NCBI GenBank assembly: GCA_020637515.1
Contig: JACKKG010000001.1
Span: 3,130,501 to 3,194,500, forward strand
Source: Rhodobacter sp.
Lineage (GTDB): Bacteria; Pseudomonadota; Alphaproteobacteria; Rhodobacterales; Rhodobacteraceae
Direction of reading: 5' to 3'
Length of the DNA: 64,000 nt
This document shows, piece by piece, positions 30,719 through 39,594 of the stretch (position 1 is its first letter; each line of letters starts with the position of its first letter). The notes beneath the pieces are model-generated. The model saw only the letters and a program-made list of their open reading frames with translations, was not told where the DNA came from and searched no databases. The position numbers were made by a program, and so were the translations under genes.

Positions 30719-30770
30719 GCACCCGTCCTAGCACGCAGCCGCGCCGGCGCCCAAGGGGGCAGACGCGCGC

Positions 30771-31463
30771 TCAGTCGGCAAGGTGGCGCGCGGCCTCCTT
30801 GCGGGCAAAGGCCCTCAGCCCCGGGCCATGCGCCGCCAACCAGGCGCGGGCGCGGGTGGCGTCGTGTTTCGACAGGTCGCGCAGCCACCAGGCGACGGCT
30901 TTCTGGATGAACCAGTCGCGATCGGCGACAAAACCCGCGGCCCAGCCGAGCACGCGCTCGCGCACGTCAAGGTCGCCGGGCTTGGGGTGATTGAGATGCG
31001 CCCACGGCAGCGTCATCACCAGCGCGGCGCGGCGGGTCCACATGTTGGGATCGCGGGTCCACCCCTCGACCGTGTCCAGCCGCGCGGGATCGGCGACCAG
31101 CCGACGTTCGCCCGCCTTGGCGGCATGATCGGCAACGGCCCAGCCCTGGAACCCCGGCACCCAGCCCGCGATCAGGTCCCACACGGCGGTATCGTCGGGG
31201 CGGATGCGGGCCTGCGTCAGCAATTTGGCGGCGGCGACCATCGCCTCGTGCACGCCGCTGTTCCAAAGCCCGCGCGCCAGCGCCACCCGCCCCTCAATCG
31301 AAGCGCCAGCGCGCCAGTCGCGGACCAGGCCCTCGATGTGCGGCACGGCCACCCCCAGATAGGGGCGGTCGATCTTGTGATAGGCGCGCATGTCCAGCGC
31401 ACGGGCGGGATCGGCCAGCGCGGTCAGGGCGGCCATGGCCTGTTCCAGGGTCACGTCAGTCAT
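30771..31463 (-). CDS. DNA alkylation repair protein (AlkD-like)
   Basis: A 230 aa all-helical HEAT-like repeat protein of the DNA alkylation repair family. The segments DPNMWTRRAALVMTLPWAHL and DRDWFIQKAVAWWLRDLSKHD hold the tryptophans and the aspartate region characteristic of AlkD glycosylases, which excise bulky or positively charged alkyl purines. The length matches family members. It stands alone between the dctB-like gene and glmS. A 96 bp gap separates it from glmS upstream. Confidence 0.87.
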   Translation of the reverse strand: MTDVTLEQAMAALTALADPARALDMRAYHKIDRPYLGVAVPHIEGLVRDWRAGASIEGRVALARGLWNSGVHEAMVAAAKLLTQARIRPDDTAVWDLIAGWVPGFQGWAVADHAAKAGERRLVADPARLDTVEGWTRDPNMWTRRAALVMTLPWAHLNHPKPGDLDVRERVLGWAAGFVADRDWFIQKAVAWWLRDLSKHDATRARAWLAAHGPGLRAFARKEAARHLAD

Positions 31464-31559
31464 CGGCCATCGGCCCCGCGTGTGGCGACATGGACCCGCG
31501 ACGGATCGGCAAAGCGCGTCCGGTGGTGCCCCGCGATGCCCGCGAACGACCCGGCCAGA

Positions 31560-33377
31560 TCATTCGACCGTCACCGATTTCGCCAGGTTGCGCGGCTGGT
31601 CCACATCGGTGCCGCGCGCCAAGGCCGTGTGATAGGCCAGAAGCTGCGCGGGCACGGCATAGACGATCGGTGCCAGCAAGTCGGGCACGCTGGGCATCTG
31701 CAACTGCGCCCAGACCGGGCCGGCCTCGTCGAGACCGGCACGATCCGACACCAGGATGACGCGGCCCTGACGCGCCATGACCTCTTGCATGTTCGAGACG
31801 GTCTTGTCGTAAAGCGCGTCGCGCGGCGCCAGCACGATCACCGGCATCACCTTGTCGATCAGCGCGATCGGGCCGTGCTTCAATTCGCCCGAGGCATAGC
31901 CCTCGGCGTGGATATAGCTGATTTCCTTGAGTTTCAGCGCCGCCTCCAGCGCCAGCGGGAACATCGTGCCGCGCCCCAGGAACAGCGCGTCGCGGGTCTC
32001 GGCCAGCTTCAGGGACAGGGTTTCGATCTCGGATTCGCGGTCGAGGGCGCGCGCGACCAGCCCCGGCAGGGTCCTGAGCGTGGCCAGGTGCCCGGCGACC
32101 TGCTCAGGGGTCAGCCGGCCGCGGTCCTGCCCCGCTTTCAGCGCCAACAGCAGCAGCACCAGCAACTGCGCGGTGAACCCCTTGGTCGAGGCGACGCTGA
32201 TCTCGGGCCCCGCCAGGATCGGCAGCGCGACATCCGTTTCGCGCGCGATGGACGAGGTCGGCACGTTCACCACCCCGATGGTGCGCGCGACCCGGCCCGC
32301 GACGTGGCGCAGCGCGGCCAGCGTGTCGGCCGTTTCGCCCGACTGGCTGACAAAAATCGCCACGCCACGGTCGCTGAGCACGGGTTGGCGGTAGCGGAAT
32401 TCGGACGCGATGTCGATTTCGACCGGGATGCCGGCCAGTTGTTCGAACCAGTATTTGGCAACCTGGGTCGCGTAGTGCCCGGTGCCGCAGGCGACCAGCG
32501 TGACGCGGTCGGCGGCGGCGAAATCGACCTCGGGCGGCAGGGCCAGTCCGGTGCCTTCGGGCGTCAGGTGGAACGCCGTCACCGCGCCCAGGACCGAGGG
32601 CTGCTCGGCGATTTCCTTGGCCATGAAATGCCGGTGCCCGGCCTTGTCCACGCGGGTCTGGTCCAGGCGGATACGCGCCACGGGGCGGTTCACGCGCAGG
32701 CCGTTGAGATCGTGAAAGGTCGCGCCGTCGCGGGTGATGACGACCCAGTCGCCTTCCTCGAGATAGGTGATGCGGTCGGTCATCGGCGCCAGCGCGATCG
32801 CGTCCGAGCCGAGGAACATCTCGCCCTCGCCCCAGCCGACGGCCAGGGGCGAACCCTTGCGCGCGCCGATCATCAGATCCTCTTCGCCGTCGAACAGGAA
32901 GGCCAGCGCAAACGCCCCCTCGAGCCGCGCGAGCGTGGCCGCCACGGCCTCGGAGGGGGACAGGCCGCGCTCCAGATGGTGGCGGGTCAGCAGGGCGATG
33001 GTTTCGGTGTCGGTGTCGGTTTCGTGGGCGATGCCCGCCGCCGCCAGCGACTCGCGCAGGGCGCGGAAATTCTCGATGATGCCGTTGTGCACCACCGCGA
33101 CCGGGCCCGAGCGGTGCGGGTGGGCGTTCTTGATCGTCGGTTCGCCATGCGTCGCCCAGCGCGTGTGGCCGATCCCGGCCTTGCCCGGCAACGGCTGGTG
33201 CACCAGCAGATCCGAAAGGTTCACCAGCTTGCCGACCGCGCGGCGCCGGTCCAGCACACCGGCGTTCACCGTGGCGATCCCGGCGCTGTCATAGCCGCGA
33301 TATTCCAGTCGTTTCAGCGATTCCAGGATCAGCGGCGCGACCTCGTGGCGCCCCAGAACTCCGACGATACCGCACAT
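31560..33377 (-). CDS. glmS: Glutamine--fructose-6-phosphate aminotransferase (isomerizing)
   Basis: A 605 aa enzyme making glucosamine-6-phosphate for peptidoglycan and LPS. After Met removal the N-terminal nucleophile is Cys (MCGIVGVLG). The glutaminase domain (about 1-230) has GIGHTRWATHG and HNGIIENF. Two SIS domains follow (about 285-590), with FVSQSGETADTLAALR and the C-terminal PRNLAKSVTVE. It starts 3 bp after glmU ends, so the two amino-sugar genes form an operon. Confidence 0.97.
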   Translation of the reverse strand: MCGIVGVLGRHEVAPLILESLKRLEYRGYDSAGIATVNAGVLDRRRAVGKLVNLSDLLVHQPLPGKAGIGHTRWATHGEPTIKNAHPHRSGPVAVVHNGIIENFRALRESLAAAGIAHETDTDTETIALLTRHHLERGLSPSEAVAATLARLEGAFALAFLFDGEEDLMIGARKGSPLAVGWGEGEMFLGSDAIALAPMTDRITYLEEGDWVVITRDGATFHDLNGLRVNRPVARIRLDQTRVDKAGHRHFMAKEIAEQPSVLGAVTAFHLTPEGTGLALPPEVDFAAADRVTLVACGTGHYATQVAKYWFEQLAGIPVEIDIASEFRYRQPVLSDRGVAIFVSQSGETADTLAALRHVAGRVARTIGVVNVPTSSIARETDVALPILAGPEISVASTKGFTAQLLVLLLLALKAGQDRGRLTPEQVAGHLATLRTLPGLVARALDRESEIETLSLKLAETRDALFLGRGTMFPLALEAALKLKEISYIHAEGYASGELKHGPIALIDKVMPVIVLAPRDALYDKTVSNMQEVMARQGRVILVSDRAGLDEAGPVWAQLQMPSVPDLLAPIVYAVPAQLLAYHTALARGTDVDQPRNLAKSVTVE

Positions 33378-33380
33378 GCC

Positions 33381-34730
33381 TCAGACCCCGTTCTTCCTGG
33401 CTTTGAGCGCCTTGAGCCGATCCATAAGGCGGATCGCCAGCCCCGGTTTGGTTTCCTGTTTCGAACGTTCCAGCGCCAGCGCGCCGGCCGGCACATCCTG
33501 CGTGATGACCGAGCCCGAGCCCGTCATCGCGTCATCCCCCACCGTCACCGGCGCCACCAGCATCGTGTCCGACCCGATGAAGGCGCGCTTGCCGATCACC
33601 GTGCGATGCTTGAACACGCCGTCATAATTGCAGGTGATGGTGCCCGCCCCGATGTTGGTCTTCTCGCCCACGTCGGCGTCGCCGATATAGGACAGATGGT
33701 TGACCTTGGCACCCTCGTCCAGGATCGCGTTCTTGATCTCGACGAAATTGCCGACATGCACGTCCTCGGCCAGTTCGGCGCCCGGGCGCAGGCGGGCAAA
33801 GGGGCCGACCTGCGCCCCGCGGCTGACATGGCAGCCCTCGAGGTGGCAGAAGGCGCGGATCGTGGCCTCGGATTCCACGGTGACGCCGGGACCGAAAACC
33901 ACGTTGGGGCCGACCACCGCGTCGCGGCCGATGACTGTGTCCAGGGCGAAATGGATCGTCTCGGGCGCGATCAGCGTGACGCCGTTGTCCAGCGCCTCGG
34001 CCCGCATCCGGCGCTGAAACGCCTCCTCGGCGGTGGCCAGTTCGGCGCGGGTGTTGATGCCCAGCGTCTCGGCCTCGTCGCAGCGCACCACGCCGACGCT
34101 GTGGCCCTTTTGTCTGGCAATGGCGACAATGTCGGTCAAGTAGAATTCCCCTGCCGCATTCTCGCTGCCGACCGCGTCGATAAGTTCGAAAAGTGTAAGT
34201 CTGTCGGCGCAGATGACGCCCGAATTACACAGCGTGATGGCGCGTTCCGACGCGGTCGCATCCTTGAATTCGACGATCCGTTCCAGGCTGTCGCCCTGCA
34301 TCACCAGCCGCCCGTAGCGCCCGGGGTCGGCTGCCTCGAACCCCAGCACGACGACCGCGTGGCGCGCGCGGGCCTCGAGCATCGCCTCCAGCGTCTCGGG
34401 GCGGACAAAGGGGGTGTCGCCGTATAGCACCACCACGTCGCCGCGAAACCCGTCGAGCGCCGCGCGGGCCTGCGCGACGGCATGGGCCGTGCCCTTCTGT
34501 TCCGCCTGATGCGCGATCTGCACGTCGGGCTCGTGCGCGCGGGCAACCTGCGCCACCGCCTCGGCACCGTGGCCGGTGACCACCACCACGCGGTCGGGTG
34601 CCAGCATCGTGCCGGCGCGCAGCGCGTGGGCCAGCAGCGGCGCACCGCCCAACGGGTGCAGGACCTTGGGCCGCTCGGAGTTCATGCGGCTGCCAAGGCC
34701 GGCGGCGAGAAGGACAAGCGAAACGGGCAT
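33381..34730 (-). CDS. glmU: Bifunctional GlmU (UDP-GlcNAc pyrophosphorylase / GlcN-1-P acetyltransferase)
   Basis: A 449 aa bifunctional enzyme providing UDP-GlcNAc. The N-terminal nucleotidyltransferase has LLAAGLGSRM-SERPKVLHPLGG and VVLYGDTPFV. The C-terminal left-handed beta helix has hexapeptide repeats and GAGTITCNYDGVFKHRT. I start at ATG 34730, which places the GxGxxM motif 10 residues in; a TTG at 34748 is less likely. It is the first gene of glmU-glmS, divergent from agmatinase. Confidence 0.96.
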   Translation of the reverse strand: MPVSLVLLAAGLGSRMNSERPKVLHPLGGAPLLAHALRAGTMLAPDRVVVVTGHGAEAVAQVARAHEPDVQIAHQAEQKGTAHAVAQARAALDGFRGDVVVLYGDTPFVRPETLEAMLEARARHAVVVLGFEAADPGRYGRLVMQGDSLERIVEFKDATASERAITLCNSGVICADRLTLFELIDAVGSENAAGEFYLTDIVAIARQKGHSVGVVRCDEAETLGINTRAELATAEEAFQRRMRAEALDNGVTLIAPETIHFALDTVIGRDAVVGPNVVFGPGVTVESEATIRAFCHLEGCHVSRGAQVGPFARLRPGAELAEDVHVGNFVEIKNAILDEGAKVNHLSYIGDADVGEKTNIGAGTITCNYDGVFKHRTVIGKRAFIGSDTMLVAPVTVGDDAMTGSGSVITQDVPAGALALERSKQETKPGLAIRLMDRLKALKARKNGV

Positions 34731-34757
34731 CAAGGCTTCCTGTGACAATTCCGGCCC

Positions 34758-34785
34758 GTTTTACTCCAAGCGCGACTCATTGCAA
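34758..34785 (-). promoter_or_regulatory. Candidate glmU-glmS promoter
   Basis: On the minus strand TTGCAA (34785-34780) and TAAAAC (34763-34758), 16 bp apart, lie 28 bp before the glmU start. Each hexamer matches the sigma-70 consensus at four of six positions. Confidence 0.4.
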
Positions 34786-34839
34786 GGAAGGGCCGGATCA
34801 CAGTGCGTGACACTCTGAAACACGGGCGGAAAAGCGCGC

Positions 34840-34868
34840 TTGTCCGGCGTGGCGCATCTGAGCATAGT
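34840..34868 (+). promoter_or_regulatory. Candidate speB promoter
   Basis: TTGTCC (34840-34845) and CATAGT (34863-34868) with a 17 bp spacer lie 28 bp before the agmatinase start. They are moderate matches to -35 and -10 hexamers. Confidence 0.35.
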
Positions 34869-34896
34869 GCCCCGAAACCGGGTTGGGAGGCACAGC

Positions 34897-35862
34897 ATGG
34901 CCCTGGAAGACGCAAAGACCGAGGTGGACGGCGCCTTTACCCGCCAGGACCGGCGCGGCTTGTCCTTTGAGAACGCGTTCGGCGGCGCGGTCAGCTTTCT
35001 GCGCCGACAATACACCAAGGACCTGACCGGCGCCGATCTGGCCGTGACGGGCGTGCCCTTTGACCAGGCGGTGACCCATCGGACCGGCACGCGCTTTGGC
35101 CCGCGGGCGATCCGCGAGGCCTCGACCCTGCAACCCTATGACCCGCCCTATGGCTGGGGCTTCGATCCGCTTGGCGCGATCAGCGTGGTCGATTACGGCG
35201 ACCTCGCCTTTGACTATGCCAAGACCGCCGAATTCCCGGCCCGGCTGAAGGCCCATGTCGGCGGCATCCTGGATGCGGGCGCGGGCAGCCTGGTGCTGGG
35301 GGGCGATCATTCGATCACGCTGCCCATCCTCGAAGCCCACGCCGAGCGGTTCGGCCCGCTCAGGGTCATCACCTTCGACGCCCATTCCGACCTGTGGCAG
35401 GACGACGATTTCGACCGCATCGACCACGGCACCTTTTACTACAAGGCCGTGAAGAAAGGTCTGGTGGACGTCGCGCATTCGGTGCAGATCGGCATCCGCA
35501 CGGAATGCGCGGATTACCTGGGCGTCAACGTCATCGACGCGCCCGCGGTCCACCGCCTGGGGCCCGAGGCGGTGGCGGCGCGCGTGCGCGAGATCGTCGG
35601 CGACGGCCCGTGCTACCTGACCTTTGACATCGATGCGCTGGACCCGGCGTTCGCCCCCGGAACCGGCACGCCGGTCTGGGGCGGTTTGGCCAGCTGGCAG
35701 GCGGCGGCGATCCTCAGGGGGCTGGCCGGGATCCGGCTGACCGGGGGCGACGTGGTCGAGGTCTCGCCGCCCTATGACACCACCGGCGCGACCGCCATCG
35801 CCGGGGCGCATGTGGCGATGGAGCTGCTGTGTCTCTACGCCTGGACCCGTCGCGCCGGGTGA
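34897..35862 (+). CDS. speB: Agmatinase / ureohydrolase family protein
   Basis: A 321 aa Mn-dependent ureohydrolase. The metal-binding motifs are GGDHS (about residue 135), DAHSD (about 159) and TFDIDALDPAFAPGTGTP (about 244-261), which is the agmatinase-type sequence. It hydrolyses agmatine, or a related guanidino compound, to putrescine and urea. ATG 34897 has GGGAGG upstream. No arginine decarboxylase lies nearby, so a different guanidino substrate remains possible. Confidence 0.9.
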   Translation: MALEDAKTEVDGAFTRQDRRGLSFENAFGGAVSFLRRQYTKDLTGADLAVTGVPFDQAVTHRTGTRFGPRAIREASTLQPYDPPYGWGFDPLGAISVVDYGDLAFDYAKTAEFPARLKAHVGGILDAGAGSLVLGGDHSITLPILEAHAERFGPLRVITFDAHSDLWQDDDFDRIDHGTFYYKAVKKGLVDVAHSVQIGIRTECADYLGVNVIDAPAVHRLGPEAVAARVREIVGDGPCYLTFDIDALDPAFAPGTGTPVWGGLASWQAAAILRGLAGIRLTGGDVVEVSPPYDTTGATAIAGAHVAMELLCLYAWTRRAG

Positions 35863-35904
35863 CGGCGCGCCGCCGCTGCGTCCCGCAAAGCCATGAGGAC
35901 CCCC

Positions 35905-36333
35905 ATGACCCTGTTGAAAGTGGCGCTGCTGGCGCTGATCGTGCTGTTCGCGGGCTTTGCGCTGTGGGTGCGGATCGCACCCTCGGACCCGGCGCGCTGG
36001 CACGTTGACCCACGGACCGCGCCCGATCCGACGACGCCGAATTTCGCCCGCGTGGACCGGGTGGTCGCCCTGCCACCCGCCACTGTCGCCGAACGCATCG
36101 CGGCGCGGGCCCGCGCCGAGGGCGCCGAACGCCTGGCGGGCGACGACGTCTTTGCGACCTGGATCGCCCGCTCCCGGCTGATGCGCTATCCCGACTATGT
36201 CAGCATCCGCCTGATCCCCGAAAGCACGCCCGACGGAACCGCCACGCGCATCGTCGCGCTGTCGCGGGCGCGGTTCGGCTATGGCGACGGGGGGGTAAAC
36301 GCGGCCCGGTTGCGGCGCTGGTTGCCGCAGTGA
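35905..36333 (+). CDS. DUF1499 domain membrane-anchored protein
   Basis: A 142 aa protein with one N-terminal transmembrane or signal helix (LLKVALLALIVLFAGFALWV) and a DUF1499 domain (HVDPRTAPDPTTPNF, DVFATWIARSRLMRYPDYVSIRLIPE, ARFGYGDGGVNAARLRRWL). The start at 35905 is favoured because the AGGA inside the upstream in-frame ATG codon region (35893) serves as its ribosome site. It follows speB by 42 bp. Function unknown. Confidence 0.8.
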   Translation: MTLLKVALLALIVLFAGFALWVRIAPSDPARWHVDPRTAPDPTTPNFARVDRVVALPPATVAERIAARARAEGAERLAGDDVFATWIARSRLMRYPDYVSIRLIPESTPDGTATRIVALSRARFGYGDGGVNAARLRRWLPQ

Positions 36334-36352
36334 CCCGCCGGCGCGCGCGGCG

Positions 36353-37195
36353 CTAGATCGTGCGGCCCATCCGCCCCGCCAGATCGCAGAAGAATTGCCA
36401 GGCCACCCGGCCCGACCGGCCGCCGCGCGTCGCCTGCCATTCGATGGCCTCGGCGCGCAGGGTCTCAGGGTCCACGGCCAGCCCGTATTCGGCGACATAC
36501 CCGTCGATCATCGCCAGATAATCGTCCTGCGTGCACGGGTGAAAGCCAAGCCACAGCCCGAAACGGTCGCTGAGCGAGACCTTTTCCTCGACCGCCTCGG
36601 AGGGCGAGATGGCCGAGGATCGCTCGTTCTCGATCATGTCGCGCGGCATCAGGTGGCGCCGGTTCGACGTGGCGTAGAGGATCACGTTCGACGGGCGCCC
36701 CTCGATCCCGCCGTCCAGCACCGCCTTCAGCGATTTGTAATGCGTGTCGTCATGCGAAAAGCTGAGATCGTCGCAGAACAGCACGAAACGGTGCCCGGGC
36801 GCTGCGCGCAGGTGGTTCAGCAGCCGCCCGACCGAGGGCAGATCCTCGCGCTGGATCTCGACCAGGGTGCAGGGCAGGCCCCGGGCCAGAACCTCGGCGT
36901 GGACGGCCTTGACCAACGAGGATTTCCCCATCCCGCGCGATCCCCACAGCAGGGCGTTGTTCGCCCCGTAGCCGCGCGCGAATTGCACCGTGTTCTCCAG
37001 CAGGATGTCGCGCACCCGGCCGATCCCCTTGAGCAACGCCAGCGGCACGCGGCTGACGCGCACAACGGGCTCCAGCCGATCAGGGTCGGTGTGCCAGACA
37101 AAGGCATCGGCGGCGGCGAAATCGGGCGCGGGCGCGGGTGGCGGGCTCAGGCGTTCCAGCGCCTCGGCGATACGGGTCAGCAAGGGGTCGGTCAT
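36353..37195 (-). CDS. DUF815 family AAA+ ATPase
   Basis: A 280 aa P-loop ATPase of the DUF815 family. Walker A is GSRGMGKSS (about residue 88), Walker B is FVLFCDDLSF (about 140), and the segments YKSLKAVLDGGIEGRPSNVILYATSNRRHLMP and SLSDRFGLWLGFHP are the family signature. The start overlaps the tatC stop (ATGA), so it is the fourth gene of the tat operon. The family is widespread, with no assigned role. ATPase activity is expected; the link to Tat export is only positional. Confidence 0.88.
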   Translation of the reverse strand: MTDPLLTRIAEALERLSPPPAPAPDFAAADAFVWHTDPDRLEPVVRVSRVPLALLKGIGRVRDILLENTVQFARGYGANNALLWGSRGMGKSSLVKAVHAEVLARGLPCTLVEIQREDLPSVGRLLNHLRAAPGHRFVLFCDDLSFSHDDTHYKSLKAVLDGGIEGRPSNVILYATSNRRHLMPRDMIENERSSAISPSEAVEEKVSLSDRFGLWLGFHPCTQDDYLAMIDGYVAEYGLAVDPETLRAEAIEWQATRGGRSGRVAWQFFCDLAGRMGRTI

Positions 37196-38076
37196 GCGTC
37201 GGTTTCGTCGTCTTCGTCCCACAGCCCCTCGGCCTTGAGGTCGGCGATGCGTTTCTTTTCGACCCGGGCCACAAGGAAGATGGAGATCTCGTAAAGTCCA
37301 TAGACCACGCTGAACAGCGTGACCTGGCTGATGACATCGGGCGGCGTGACCAGCGCAGCCAGCGTCAGGATCCCGACGATGGCCCATTTGCGCCCGCCGC
37401 GCAGCGCCTCGGCGGTGATCAGGCCGGCCTTGCCCATCAGCGTCAGCAGCACCGGCAACTGGAAGCACAGGCCAAAGGCGACGATCATCTTGAGGGTGAT
37501 GTCGAGGGTCTCGTTGACCTTGCCGTTGAAGACGATGTCGATGCCGCTGCGGGTCACGGCGGGTTCGGGCACAGGCCCCTGCGTGGTAAACAGTGCCGCA
37601 ACCATCGAAGGCACGTCGGCAAAGCCCAGGAAAAAGGCCATCGCCATCGGCACGACGACATATTGCGCAAAGGCCGCCCCGGCCAGGAACAGCGCCGGCG
37701 AGGCGACCAGGAAGGGCAGGAAGGCGTTCTTTTCGCTGCGATACAGCCCCGGTGCGACGAACCGCCAAAGCTGGTAGCCGATCACCGGAAAGGACAGCAT
37801 CAGCCCGCCCACCATCGAGATCTGCACCAGCGTGAAGAAGTATTCCTGCGGCGCGGTATACTGCATCACCGGGTTCGGGTTGCCCAGCGAGCGCATCGTG
37901 GATTCGATCGGTTTCAGCAGGAAGTCCAGGATCTGGCTGCCAAAGGCGAAACAGACCATCATCGCCACGACAAAGGCCAGCACCGACCAGATCAGCCGGG
38001 TGCGCAGCTCGGCCAGATGCTCGATCAGCGGGGCCGAGGTGTCGTCGATCGCGTCTTCGGCGGGTTTGGCGGCCAT
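37192..38076 (-). CDS. tatC: Sec-independent protein translocase TatC
   Basis: A 294 aa polytopic inner-membrane protein, the twin-arginine signal receptor. It starts with the cytoplasmic APLIEHLAELRTRLIWSVLAF motif and has six hydrophobic helices and the conserved periplasmic loop with PQEYFFTLVQISMVGGLMLSFPVIGYQLWRFVAPGLY. The C-terminal tail (VEKKRIADLKAEGLWDEDDETDA) is acidic. It follows tatB by 3 bp and overlaps the DUF815 gene by 4 bp. Confidence 0.96.
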   Translation of the reverse strand: MAAKPAEDAIDDTSAPLIEHLAELRTRLIWSVLAFVVAMMVCFAFGSQILDFLLKPIESTMRSLGNPNPVMQYTAPQEYFFTLVQISMVGGLMLSFPVIGYQLWRFVAPGLYRSEKNAFLPFLVASPALFLAGAAFAQYVVVPMAMAFFLGFADVPSMVAALFTTQGPVPEPAVTRSGIDIVFNGKVNETLDITLKMIVAFGLCFQLPVLLTLMGKAGLITAEALRGGRKWAIVGILTLAALVTPPDVISQVTLFSVVYGLYEISIFLVARVEKKRIADLKAEGLWDEDDETDA

Positions 38077-38079
38077 GGA

Positions 38080-38733
38080 TCAGGACTCGGCTTCGGGCTG
38101 CTTGGGCGCGGTTTTCGGGGCCGGAGACCAGGCCTGGGGCGCATCGCTGACATCGCGGGCGGCCTCCTCGGCGGCGGCTTCGGCCGCGTCAGCCTCCTTG
38201 CGGGCGCGGATCGCGGCGGCTTTCAGCCGGGCGGCCTCGGCCTTCTGGTGCTTTTTCAGGCGCTCGGCCTCGGTCGCGGACAGGGCGGCGTTGCGCGCGG
38301 CGACATCGGCGTCATGCGCCTGCACCGCAGCCTCGTCGCCGTCCTCGTGTGGATCGGCGCCCTTTTCCGTGCCCTTGCCAGCGGCGTTTTCTGCGGCTCC
38401 CACCACGGGCGGTTTCGCCGATGCCCGCGTTTGCGCCCCGGCCTTTCCAGGGCCCTGACGCAGGTCCTTGAACTGCTTCTCGATCTCGTCGAAGCCCGAT
38501 GCCTCTTTCAGCGCCTGGCCCGAGGTCGTCCGCTTCAGGTCCTTGACCACGTCATTCACGCCGGATTCCCGGGCGGCGGCGTCCATGGCGCGCTGGAATT
38601 CGCGCGCCATGCCGCGCGCCTTGCCGGTGAATTCGCCCAGCGTGTGGAACATCCTTGGCAGGTCCTTGGGCCCTACCACGATCAGCGCCACCACGCCGAC
38701 GACCATCATTTCCGACCAGCCGATGTCGAACAT
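38080..38733 (-). CDS. tatB: Sec-independent protein translocase TatB
   Basis: A 217 aa protein. MFDIGWSEMMVVGVVALIVVGPKDLPRM is the membrane helix plus hinge of TatB, followed by an amphipathic helix and a long Ala/Lys/Glu-rich cytoplasmic tail (about 120-200), which is typical of alphaproteobacterial TatB and longer than in E. coli. It forms the substrate receptor with TatC. It lies 36 bp after tatA. Confidence 0.92.
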   Translation of the reverse strand: MFDIGWSEMMVVGVVALIVVGPKDLPRMFHTLGEFTGKARGMAREFQRAMDAAARESGVNDVVKDLKRTTSGQALKEASGFDEIEKQFKDLRQGPGKAGAQTRASAKPPVVGAAENAAGKGTEKGADPHEDGDEAAVQAHDADVAARNAALSATEAERLKKHQKAEAARLKAAAIRARKEADAAEAAAEEAARDVSDAPQAWSPAPKTAPKQPEAES

Positions 38734-38769
38734 GCGCCGCTCCTGCTCCGCCTTGCGCCGAGGCCTGCC

Positions 38770-39000
38770 TCAGGCGCGGTCGCGGTCGGTTTCGCTTTCC
38801 GGCGTCACGTCGCGGGCGGCATCCGCCGCCTGCTGGCGCTGGTTTTCCAGCTCCTGCCCGCCGTCCGACACACCGCGCTTGAAGGCGGTGATGCCCTTGC
38901 CGACCTCGCCCATCAGGCCCGCCACCTTGCCGCGCCCGAACAGCACCAGCACGACGACGACGATCAGGATCAGGCCCATGGGGCCGATATTGTTGAACAT
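38770..39000 (-). CDS. tatA: Sec-independent protein translocase TatA
   Basis: A 76 aa protein with a short N-terminal membrane helix (GLILIVVVVLVLFGRGKVAGL) followed by the FGRGK-type hinge and an amphipathic helix. This is the pore-forming Tat subunit. It is the first gene of tatABC-DUF815. A strong AGGTTCC leader precedes the ATG at 39000. The upstream divergent gap holds the palindrome at 39121-39138. Confidence 0.93.
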   Translation of the reverse strand: MFNNIGPMGLILIVVVVLVLFGRGKVAGLMGEVGKGITAFKRGVSDGGQELENQRQQAADAARDVTPESETDRDRA

Positions 39001-39120
39001 GGGAACCTCCTTGCAGCCGGCGCCCGCGACCGGGGGCGCCCCTTGAGCCTGTATCTACCCCCTGCGCCGGGGGGTTCAAAGGGTGAATCCGGGTTCGCCG
39101 GGGGTGGCGCGGGCGCTCTG

Positions 39121-39138
39121 CTGACAGTATTTTGTCAG
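39121..39138. promoter_or_regulatory. CTGACA-N6-TGTCAG palindrome, candidate operator
   Basis: A perfect inverted repeat CTGACA-GTATTT-TGTCAG lies 26 bp before the start of the HTH regulator at 39164 and in an AT-richer patch of the divergent gap with tatA. Its position suggests autoregulation by that protein. Confidence 0.55.
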
Positions 39139-39163
39139 TTGCACGCCAGCAAACGAGGTCCCC

Positions 39164-39517
39164 ATGAACCGCGATCAAAGGCTCTACGACCTGGTGCAGA
39201 TCCTGCGCGACGGACGGTTGCACACGGCGGGCGAACTGGCGCAGGCGATGGGCGTTTCGACCCGCACGATCTGGCGTGACATGGCCATGATGGCGGCGAC
39301 CGGAATCCCCGTCGAGGGCGAGCGCGGCCTGGGCTACATCCTGCGCGCGCCGCTGGTGCTGCCGCCGACCACGCTGACCCCCGACGAGGCGGCGGTGCTG
39401 GGCGAGGCGCTGCGCCAGGTCGCGGACGATGCCGCGCACCCACGCACCCGCGCCGCCCGGACGCTGCTCTACAAGATCGCGACCCTGCTGCCACAGGCGG
39501 GGATCGCGCCGGAATAA
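39164..39517 (+). CDS. Short YafY-type helix-turn-helix transcriptional regulator lacking a WYL domain
   Basis: A 117 aa protein. Residues 1-60 are an HTH_11/DeoR-like winged helix (MNRDQRLYDLVQILRDGRLHTAGELAQAMGVSTRTIWRDMAMM), followed by the wing GERGLGYILRAPLVLPPTTLTPDEAAVL that normally leads into a WYL ligand-binding domain. Here the protein stops about 50 residues later, less than half the usual 230 or so aa. The C-terminus (AARTLLYKIATLLPQAG) is intact in style, so this may be a natural short family. A palindrome lies just upstream. Confidence 0.8.
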   Translation: MNRDQRLYDLVQILRDGRLHTAGELAQAMGVSTRTIWRDMAMMAATGIPVEGERGLGYILRAPLVLPPTTLTPDEAAVLGEALRQVADDAAHPRTRAARTLLYKIATLLPQAGIAPE

Positions 39518-39594
39518 GCCCTTGATCCGGCCCCCACCCGCCGCCTATGTCGAAGGGACGCGCGGACGGTTCCGCGACTGTCGGAGGGTTTCGG

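Noticed and set aside
30783..34427. 1214-codon open frame antisense to alkD, glmS and glmU
   Set aside because: GC-driven long open frame with no recognisable domain; the opposite strand encodes textbook enzymes.
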